A stretch of 64,000 nt of DNA. It comes from Eoetvoesia sp035555955 (GTDB taxonomy: Bacteria > Pseudomonadota > Gammaproteobacteria > Burkholderiales > Burkholderiaceae_B). Of this stretch, positions 53,620 through 60,442 are shown piece after piece. The DNA lies in assembly GCF_035555955.1 (NCBI RefSeq), contig NZ_DATMGA010000011.1:1-64000 (forward strand). Reading direction: 5' to 3'. Each line of letters starts with the position of its first letter. Position 1 is the first letter of the stretch. Position numbers and translations under genes: made by a program. The notes under the pieces are model-generated. The model ran no database searches. It had not been told where the DNA came from and saw nothing but the letters and a program-made list of their open reading frames with translations.

Positions 53620-54768
53620 ATGCGAAATGTTCGTAAATTATTGGTAGGCTTGGCGGTATGCGCGGCTTTTGGCTCGGCTCATGCCGACGTCAAGGTGGGA
53701 GTGATTCTGTCGCTGACGGGGCCGGCCGCTTCGCTGGGCATCCCCGAGAAGCAAACCCTGGAAATGTGGCCCAAGGAAATCGCCGGGCAAAAAATCGACG
53801 TCACCGTGCTGGACGACGCCTCCGACCCCACCAAGGCAGCCTTGGCGGCCCGCAAGCTCACCAGCGAGAACAAGGTGGATATTCTGGTGGGGCCGTCGGT
53901 GACACCCACCGCGCTGGCCGCCATGCAGGTTGCCGGCGAAACCAAAACGCCTATGCTGTCCCTGTCGGGCGGCGGCGCCATTATCTATCCCCAGGAAGGC
54001 GCGCGCACCTGGGTCTTCAAGATGCCGCCCTCCGAAAAAATCCAGCTCGACAACATCTTCAACACCATGAAGAAGCGGGGCGAAAAAACGCTGTCCGTCG
54101 TGGGGGCGAACGATGCCTATGGGCAGGTGTTCATCAATGACGTCGAGAAATACGCGCCCGCGGCGGGCATCAAGGTGGTCAGCGTCGAACGTTTCGGCAG
54201 CACCGACACCAGCTTCGTTTCCCAGGCTCTGAAGATCATCGCGGCCAAGCCCGACGCCGTGTTCATCGCAGCGTCCGGCACGCCGGCAGCCATGCCGCAG
54301 ATCGAACTCACGAACCGCGGCTACAAGGGCACCCAGTATCAAACCCAGGCTGTGGCCAACAACGACTACCTGCGTATTGGCGGCAAGGCCATCGAGGGCA
54401 CGCTCATGACCGTGGCGCCCATGCTGGTTGCCGAGCAGTTGCCCGACAGCAACGCGAGCAAAGCCGTAGCGGTGCCCTACATCAAGGCATTCGAGAAAAT
54501 CCATGGCCCGGGTTCGCGTTCCTTGTTCGGCGCCGAGATCTGGGACGTAACCCTGTTCCTGAAGAATGTCATTCCCGTCGCCATGAAGAAAGCCAAGCCG
54601 GGTACGCCCGAATTCCGCGTGGCCCTGCGCGATGCGCTTGAAAACGTCAAGGACCTGGTGCTGACGCAGGGTGTCTACACCATGTCGGTCAAGGATCACA
54701 ACGGCGCGGATGCCCGCAGCCAGGTGATGGTCAAGATCGAACACGGCAAGTGGAAGTACATCGATTAG
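53620..54768 (+). CDS. LivK-like periplasmic substrate-binding protein
   Basis: 382-residue type I binding protein. Signal peptide about residues 1-23 (LLVGLAVCAAFGSAHA), then DVKVGVILSLTGPAASLGIP. Closely related to 19114-20268 (shared TGPAASLGIPE and ASGTP motifs). First gene of the operon with the monooxygenase and hmgA; presumably binds their aromatic substrate. No permease or ATPase is in this operon. CCGGAGAC precedes the ATG. Confidence 0.88.
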   Translation: MRNVRKLLVGLAVCAAFGSAHADVKVGVILSLTGPAASLGIPEKQTLEMWPKEIAGQKIDVTVLDDASDPTKAALAARKLTSENKVDILVGPSVTPTALAAMQVAGETKTPMLSLSGGGAIIYPQEGARTWVFKMPPSEKIQLDNIFNTMKKRGEKTLSVVGANDAYGQVFINDVEKYAPAAGIKVVSVERFGSTDTSFVSQALKIIAAKPDAVFIAASGTPAAMPQIELTNRGYKGTQYQTQAVANNDYLRIGGKAIEGTLMTVAPMLVAEQLPDSNASKAVAVPYIKAFEKIHGPGSRSLFGAEIWDVTLFLKNVIPVAMKKAKPGTPEFRVALRDALENVKDLVLTQGVYTMSVKDHNGADARSQVMVKIEHGKWKYID

Positions 54769-54825
54769 TCGCTGTCCATCCATAACCCGCAGTACGCAAC
54801 AAGCAAGTAAGCAGGCAGGCGCGGC

Positions 54826-56550
54826 ATGACCACAGAATTAAAGCCATACCCCTTCGAGTTCATCAAGCGGCAAGCCAGGCCGCGCAAGGGTTCGGAAACC
54901 GAGCATCACGGTGTTGTCATTGTCGGCGGCGGGGTGGCGGGTCTTACCGCCGCCCTGGCCCTGGCGGTGCAGGGTATCCCGTCTGTGGTCATCGAGGCAG
55001 ACGATTCCGTCTGCTTCGGCAGCCGCGCCATCTGCATTTCACGGCGCAGCCTGGAAATCTTCGAAAGGCTGGGCGCCGTTGGCGAGATTCTTGAAAAAGG
55101 CCTGCCCTGGACGGGCGGCCGCTCGTATTACCGCAACCAGGAGGTGCTGCATTTTTCGATGCCGCACGATGCCAACCAGCATCTTCCTCCCATGATCAAC
55201 ATCGAGCAGTACTACATCGAGGAATACCTCGTGCATGCGCTCGAATCCTATTCCGAGCTGGCCGACATACGCTGGGCCAATCGGGTAACGGGCGTTGCGC
55301 CGCAGGACGGCGGCGTCATGCTCGACGTCGAACAAGAAGACGGCCAGCCATACCGCATCCAGGCCGACTGGGTCATGGCCTGCGACGGTGGCCGCAGCAA
55401 GGTGCGCGAGGCCCTGGGCCTGCACCTGCAGGGCACCGCCTACGAAGGCATCTACATCATTGCGGACATCGCGCTGAAAAGCGCCTTGCCCACCGAAAGG
55501 CTGGCCTGGTTCGACCCTCCGTCGAATCCGGGGTCGACCATACTCATGCACAAGCAGCCCGACGACATCTGGCGCATCGACTACCAGATCCGGGACGACG
55601 AAGACCCTCAAGAAGCCGTCAAGGCCGAGAACGTCCTGCCGCGGGTCCAGGCGCACCTCGAAATGATAGGCGAGACCGCCGAATGGTCGCCGCTGTGGAT
55701 CTCGCTGTACAAGGCCAATGCGCTCACGCTGGACAGCTATCGGCACGGCCGCGTGCTGTTCGCCGGCGATGCGGCGCACCTGGTGCCGATCTTCGGCGTG
55801 CGCGGCGCCAACTCGGCCATCGACGACGTCGACAACATGGCCTGGAAGCTGGCGGCCGTCATGAAGGGGCGGGCGGATCCTTCCCTGCTCGATTCGTACT
55901 CGGTCGAGCGTGTTTTCGCGGCGCGTGAAAACCTCAGGCAAGGCATGAAAAGCACCGAATTCATGGCTCCGCCCACGTTCGCATTCCAGATGATGCGCGA
56001 GGCGGTGCTCGACCTGGCCCTGGACACCCCGGGCGTCCGGTCCCTGATCAATCCGCGCCAGACCAGCGCCATCCACTACGAGGATTCCCCGGCCGTCGCC
56101 GCCGGCGACCACGACGCCCGGTTCACCGCGGGGCCGCGCCGCGGCGCAGTTTTGCAAAGCGCGCCATTGCGGCATGTGGATGCCCAGGGGCGCGAGTCGA
56201 CCGTGCATGTCACGCAACTGGTCCGGGCAGGCCAGTTTCTGGTGCTGGCCTTCGGCGATGCCGCCGGACTGCCGGCCGACCTGAACCAGGCCGTCGCAAG
56301 CTTGCGCGAGTCCGGTCTTGGAGTTCGCGCCCTGGCTGTATGCGGCCGTGAGCAAGGCGCAAGCGGCGACGAATATCTTGTCGATCCGGATGGCAAGGTG
56401 GCCGGGCTCTATGGCGCCCAGGCGGGTGGGGTCTACGTGGTGCGGCCCGATGGCCATGTCTTCGGCCGCTGGCTTGCCTTGCGGGGGCAGGAACTCGTGG
56501 ACGCCTTTGCCGTCCTGCTGGGCAAGACAACCCAACGGAGGTCCGCATGA
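54826..56550 (+). CDS. FAD-dependent aromatic hydroxylase (possible 3-hydroxyphenylacetate 6-hydroxylase)
   Basis: 574-residue class A flavin monooxygenase. FAD motif VIVGGGVAGLTAALAL near residue 31, a DG-type motif CDGGRSKVREALG, and the ribose-binding GDAAHLVP with FGVRGAN. A C-terminal thioredoxin-like domain (from about residue 430) ends with DGHVFGRW. The 40-residue N-terminal extension is typical of the PheA/TfdB/MhaA-like group. With hmgA two genes downstream and a small overlapping gene, the MhaAB system, which makes homogentisate from 3-hydroxyphenylacetate, is a good model. Substrate not proven. Confidence 0.82.
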   Translation: MTTELKPYPFEFIKRQARPRKGSETEHHGVVIVGGGVAGLTAALALAVQGIPSVVIEADDSVCFGSRAICISRRSLEIFERLGAVGEILEKGLPWTGGRSYYRNQEVLHFSMPHDANQHLPPMINIEQYYIEEYLVHALESYSELADIRWANRVTGVAPQDGGVMLDVEQEDGQPYRIQADWVMACDGGRSKVREALGLHLQGTAYEGIYIIADIALKSALPTERLAWFDPPSNPGSTILMHKQPDDIWRIDYQIRDDEDPQEAVKAENVLPRVQAHLEMIGETAEWSPLWISLYKANALTLDSYRHGRVLFAGDAAHLVPIFGVRGANSAIDDVDNMAWKLAAVMKGRADPSLLDSYSVERVFAARENLRQGMKSTEFMAPPTFAFQMMREAVLDLALDTPGVRSLINPRQTSAIHYEDSPAVAAGDHDARFTAGPRRGAVLQSAPLRHVDAQGRESTVHVTQLVRAGQFLVLAFGDAAGLPADLNQAVASLRESGLGVRALAVCGREQGASGDEYLVDPDGKVAGLYGAQAGGVYVVRPDGHVFGRWLALRGQELVDAFAVLLGKTTQRRSA

Positions 56551-56720
56551 ACGATCTCGAACTGGATGCCGTGTATACGGAATTGTGCCGGGTTCTTGGC
56601 GAGGCCGGCGAACAAAAAGCCTTGACGCTGCTGGGCCGTTTCGCCCTGCTGGCGATGCTGGAAATCGACGACGCAGACCGGCTCAAGGCATTGATTGCGC
56701 GGGCTGCGCAAAGCGCCTGA
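56547..56720 (+). CDS. 57-residue DUF2783-like partner protein
   Basis: Small gene overlapping the monooxygenase stop by four bases (ATGA) with GGAGG upstream. Product starts MNDLELDAVYTELCRVLGEA and continues as a two-helix hairpin rich in Leu and Ala. The pattern fits DUF2783, small proteins encoded next to FAD hydroxylases. In P. putida U the hydroxylase MhaA needs a small coupling protein, MhaB; this gene may be its counterpart. Confidence 0.75.
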   Translation: MNDLELDAVYTELCRVLGEAGEQKALTLLGRFALLAMLEIDDADRLKALIARAAQSA

Positions 56721-56746
56721 GGCGCGAGCTTACGGAGACTGGAATC

Positions 56747-57856
56747 ATGTTTATGAAGAACTGCTGGTATGTGGCCGGTTGGTCGCATGAAGTCGAGGCG
56801 GATGGATTGATGGCGCGTACCATCTGCGGCAAGAGGCTGGTGTTCTGGCGTGACGAGGCCGGCGCCATCCACGCGCTGGACGACCGCTGCTGCCATCGCG
56901 GCGCGCCGCTGTCCATAGGGCGGAAGGAGGGCGATAACGTCCGATGCATGTACCACGGTTTTCTCTTCAATACAGCCGGCGCCTGTATCGAGATTCCCGG
57001 CCAGTCCCAGATTCCCCCCAAGGCGCACGTGCGCAGCTACGCGGTGGTCGAGCGCCATCGCTGGATCTGGCTATGGATGGGCGATGCGGCTGCCGCGGAC
57101 GAAAGCCTGATCCCCGACACGCACTGGCTGGACGATCCGGATTGGGCCTGCACCAAGCCGGGCCGCCTGCACTACGACGTCAACTATCAATTGGTGAACG
57201 ACAATCTGCTGGATTTTTCGCATCTTTCCTATGTGCATCCCAATACCCTGGGCGGCTCGGAAGAGTACGCGCAGCTGCGCTCCAAAATAGAGCGCCTGCC
57301 GCGCGGCCTGCGTATTACGCGCTGGTTCATGGACAGGCCGGCGGCGCCGTTCGTGGCCAAGCTGCTGGCGGCCAAAGGCATGACGGGCAATGTCGACCGC
57401 TGGAACAATTACGATTTTCTGCTGCCCGGCGTGCTGATCATGGATTCGGGCTTTGCCCCGGCCGGCCAGGGCGCGGAAAAAGGCAACCGGGAAGGCGGTA
57501 TCGAGTTCCGCCATTGCCAGGTGGTGACGCCTGAAACCGAGAACACCTGCCATTACTTCTTTGCCCAGCCGCGCAATTTCGACAAGGACAAGCTCGAGGT
57601 CAGCGAGGCGCTGTACACCAGCATATTGGCGGCCTTCGAAGAAGACCGCGCCATCATCACCTCGCAGGCCGAGAACATCGCCGCCGACCCCTCGTTCGAG
57701 CCGGTCGCCTGCGGCCTGGACTCCGCCCTGGGCCAGTTCCGCTGGCTCATCGAGCAGCAGATCAAGCAGGAGGCTCAGGCCGAAGCCGCCGCGCAGCAAG
57801 AGGGCGCTGCGAACACCCCGGCGCAGCGTGCCCGCCCCACGGCCGTGGCGGGTTGA
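56747..57856 (+). CDS. Rieske aromatic oxygenase catalytic subunit (no adjacent reductase)
   Basis: 369-residue Rieske oxygenase, sister of 16933-18018. Rieske motif CCHRGAPLSIG then CMYH; iron site DNLLDFSHLSYVH. The last 35 residues are rich in Ala and Gln. It sits between the flavin hydroxylase pair and hmgA. It may demethylate or hydroxylate a precursor, for instance a methoxyphenylacetate, before ring opening. It must borrow a reductase, perhaps 18041-19009. Confidence 0.85.
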   Translation: MFMKNCWYVAGWSHEVEADGLMARTICGKRLVFWRDEAGAIHALDDRCCHRGAPLSIGRKEGDNVRCMYHGFLFNTAGACIEIPGQSQIPPKAHVRSYAVVERHRWIWLWMGDAAAADESLIPDTHWLDDPDWACTKPGRLHYDVNYQLVNDNLLDFSHLSYVHPNTLGGSEEYAQLRSKIERLPRGLRITRWFMDRPAAPFVAKLLAAKGMTGNVDRWNNYDFLLPGVLIMDSGFAPAGQGAEKGNREGGIEFRHCQVVTPETENTCHYFFAQPRNFDKDKLEVSEALYTSILAAFEEDRAIITSQAENIAADPSFEPVACGLDSALGQFRWLIEQQIKQEAQAEAAAQQEGAANTPAQRARPTAVAG

Positions 57857-57859
57857 GGA

Positions 57860-59206
57860 ATGACCATGACACAGAAAAACGGCGCGGCGTCCAGCCACGC
57901 AATGCCATCGAACGCCGGCTATATGTCGGGCTTCGGCAACGAGCATGCCACCGAGGCCCTGCCCGGCGCCTTGCCGGTCGGCCGTAATTCGCCGCAGCGC
58001 GCGGCCTACGGCCTGTATGCCGAACAATTGTCAGGCACGGCCTTTACGGCGCCGCGCAGCCACAACAGGCGTTCCTGGGTTTACCGGATACGGCCGGCTG
58101 CGGTGCACAAGCCTTTCACGCCGCTGGAGAACGACCGCATCGTCGGCGATTTCGGCGCCGTTCCGCCCACACCGCCCAATCAACTGCGCTGGGATCCCCT
58201 GCCCATGCCCTCGGCGTCGACCGACTTCGTCGACGGGCTGGTGACCATGGCCGGCAACGGCTCGCCCGAGCACATGAGCGGCTGCGCGATTCATTTGTAC
58301 GCCGCCAATGCGTCGATGCGGGGCCGCTATTTCTACAATGCGGACGGCGAACTGTTGATCGTGCCGCAACAGGGCCGGCTGAGCCTGGCCACCGAGATGG
58401 GCGTCATCGACATCGAGCCGCTGGAAATCGCCGTGGTGCCGCGGGGCGTCCGGTTCCGCGTCGACCTGCCCGACGGCGAGGCGCGCGGCTATGTCTGCGA
58501 GAATTTCGGCGCGCCTTTCCAGCTGCCCGACATGGGGCCCATCGGTTCGAACGGGCTTGCCCTGCCGCGCGATTTTCTTGCGCCGCGGGCGGCCTACGAG
58601 GATATCGACGGCGACTTCGAGCTGGTGTCGAAGTTCGGCGGCCGGCTATGGCGGGCCGATATCGATCATTCCCCGCTGGACGTGGTGGCCTGGCACGGCA
58701 ACTACACGCCATACAAGTACGATCTGCGGCGGTTCAACACCATAGGTTCGATCAGTTTCGATCATCCCGACCCATCCATCTTCCTGGTGCTGCAGTCGCC
58801 CAGCGATACGCCGGGCGTAGACACCATCGATTTCGTCATCTTTCCGCCGCGCTGGCTGGTGGCTGAAAACACCTTCCGGCCGCCCTGGTTCCACCGCAAT
58901 GTCGCCAGCGAATTCATGGGCCTCATTACGGGCGTCTACGATGCCAAGGCCGAAGGTTTCCTGCCGGGAGGCGGCAGCCTGCACAATTGCATGACGGCGC
59001 ATGGCCCGGATGCCGACACGTTCGAGAAGGCGTCCGCCTCCGACACGTCGGCGCCGCACAAGGTCGAGGACACCATGGCGTTCATGTTCGAAACCCGCAC
59101 TGTCATCAAGCCGACACGCTTTGCGCTGGAGTCTTCGCAATTGCAGGCCGATTATTCCGAGTGCTGGCAGGGCTTGGCAAGGCATTTCGACCCAAGCGGC
59201 GCTTGA
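57860..59206 (+). CDS. hmgA: Homogentisate 1,2-dioxygenase
   Basis: 448-residue cupin-fold dioxygenase. Family text: YMSGFGNEHATEALPGALP, the iron-binding region FRPPWFHRNVASEFMGLI and the late LHNCMTAHGPDA. It opens homogentisate to maleylacetoacetate. The usual partners, fumarylacetoacetase and maleylacetoacetate isomerase, are not in the window. It starts three bases after the Rieske gene, so it shares that operon. Confidence 0.94.
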   Translation: MTMTQKNGAASSHAMPSNAGYMSGFGNEHATEALPGALPVGRNSPQRAAYGLYAEQLSGTAFTAPRSHNRRSWVYRIRPAAVHKPFTPLENDRIVGDFGAVPPTPPNQLRWDPLPMPSASTDFVDGLVTMAGNGSPEHMSGCAIHLYAANASMRGRYFYNADGELLIVPQQGRLSLATEMGVIDIEPLEIAVVPRGVRFRVDLPDGEARGYVCENFGAPFQLPDMGPIGSNGLALPRDFLAPRAAYEDIDGDFELVSKFGGRLWRADIDHSPLDVVAWHGNYTPYKYDLRRFNTIGSISFDHPDPSIFLVLQSPSDTPGVDTIDFVIFPPRWLVAENTFRPPWFHRNVASEFMGLITGVYDAKAEGFLPGGGSLHNCMTAHGPDADTFEKASASDTSAPHKVEDTMAFMFETRTVIKPTRFALESSQLQADYSECWQGLARHFDPSGA

Positions 59207-59703
59207 TGTGTTTATGTTCGCTGTGAAGCCGTTCAGGCTGGCCAGCCTTTGACCCGTATTCGCCCTAGATCCTTGTTATTGGGTTGCGGTTTGTTGTGGC
59301 GGATGGTTTTTTGGGTTCTTGAGCGGCCAGGGAGCACCTGCACCGGCGCGCTCAGGTCGCTGCGGCCCCGGCGGTGCCGGGGCTTCCCATGCCGTCAGCC
59401 GTTTTCGGGCGCTCATATAGAGTGCCCCCACGCTTCGCCACTACGTGGCTTGCTGCCCCCGAGGGGGCGCCTTTTGCCTTGGGGCGGCCCGGCGGCAAAA
59501 GCTCGGACGAACGGCCAGCCCCCGGCTGGCCGTAAACGCCGTCCTCAAACAGCTGTTCGCTTGCACCCCGAAAACGGCCGCCGCCATGGCTTGCTCCAAC
59601 TTCGCTTGCCGGCACAGGCGCTCCCCGGCCTTGCGGTGGCGATGAGTGGCGAAATCCCTTCTCTGGCCTTGTGCAGTTTCAGCTTGGGTGCTTTCGGTTT
59701 CGT
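59207..59703 (+). other. 497-base region without supported gene
   Basis: Between hmgA and the convergent SET-domain gene. GC-rich, with the best copy of a dispersed repeat at 59421-59475. Open frames here have poor codon pattern and no ribosome site. Confidence 0.5.
59421..59475 (+). repeat. Dispersed GC-rich repeat copy with terminal hairpin
   Basis: AGTGCCCCCACGCTTCGCCA and the following GCTTGCTGC match the copy at 51082-51119. It ends in a GCCCCC/GGGGGC hairpin (59455-59460 and 59463-59468) followed by GCCTTTT, so this copy could end hmgA transcription. Confidence 0.6.
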
Positions 59704-60318
59704 TTAGCCTGTCGCTTTTTTCTTGCCGACTTTTTCTGGCCTGTCTTTCTTGCCGCCCTTGTCTTTTTGCGGCTTGTCCTTGCCGTCCTTGGCTTTGCGC
59801 TTGCCTTCACTGCGGCCGTCGGCAGCTTTTTTCGACTTTTTCTTTTTGGCCTTTTTTTCCGGCAGGGCCAGCATGGTGTGGCGGCATTCGCTGCTGCCGC
59901 AAAGGCATTGGTATTGCTTTTGCAGCTTCTTGGTGATTTTGCCTTCCATGACCAGGCCGTAGTCGTAGAACAGCTCTTCGCCGGCCGTTATATCGCGCAG
60001 CGCCATGATGTAGACGCGAGTGCCGGCGGAGTTTTCCTGGGTTTCGCAGTTGGGCGCGCACGAGTGGTTGATCCAGCGGGCGTCGGTGCCGCGATTGCCG
60101 CCGTCGATGACCTTGCCGCAACTGAGCGCAAAGAAGAAGGTGTGGAAGGGATCGTCCGGGTTGACCGGATGCATGGCGTCGGCCTGCTCGGGTGTGATGC
60201 GCCGTCCGCCGTATTCGAGGATGCGGGTTCCGGCGGGAATGTCGCGGGCGGCGAATACGCCGTTGCCGTGCAGGGTGGATTGTCTTACGGAATGCCAGGG
60301 CTCGGAGGCGGATGTCAT
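59704..60318 (-). CDS. SET-domain lysine methyltransferase-like protein with Lys-rich tail
   Basis: 204 residues. The SET core has GNGVFAARDIPAGTRILEY, RWINHSCAPNCE (the SAM-binding NHS motif) and the YDYG motif EELFYDYG, followed by a post-SET zinc-type CLCGSSECR. After residue 150 comes a tail with about half lysine, resembling nucleic-acid-binding tails. SET proteins methylate lysines using S-adenosylmethionine. It lies 124 bases downstream of topB, in the same direction. Target unknown. Confidence 0.88.
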   Translation of the reverse strand: MTSASEPWHSVRQSTLHGNGVFAARDIPAGTRILEYGGRRITPEQADAMHPVNPDDPFHTFFFALSCGKVIDGGNRGTDARWINHSCAPNCETQENSAGTRVYIMALRDITAGEELFYDYGLVMEGKITKKLQKQYQCLCGSSECRHTMLALPEKKAKKKKSKKAADGRSEGKRKAKDGKDKPQKDKGGKKDRPEKVGKKKATG

Positions 60319-60412
60319 AGGGTGGCGGTAAAGGTATGGTTGCCGCGTGGAGGCGATGGTGGTTCGGGTTCAAGGGTCGGCGGGCGTTTGGCCGCCGGTG
60401 GTTCGGCATGGT

Positions 60413-60432
60413 GGGCCGGCGAGGGCCGGCCC
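60413..60432 (-). terminator. Hairpin between topB and the SET gene
   Basis: GGGCCGGC (60413-60420) and GCCGGCCC (60425-60432) pair perfectly around GAGG, ten bases past the topB stop. No T-run; a partial terminator or processing site. Confidence 0.45.
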
Positions 60433-60442
60433 GTTGCGTACT

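Noticed and set aside
59249..59707. A 152-codon open frame after hmgA
   Set aside because: Covers the dispersed repeat, Arg/Pro-rich, no ribosome site and no similarity I recognise.
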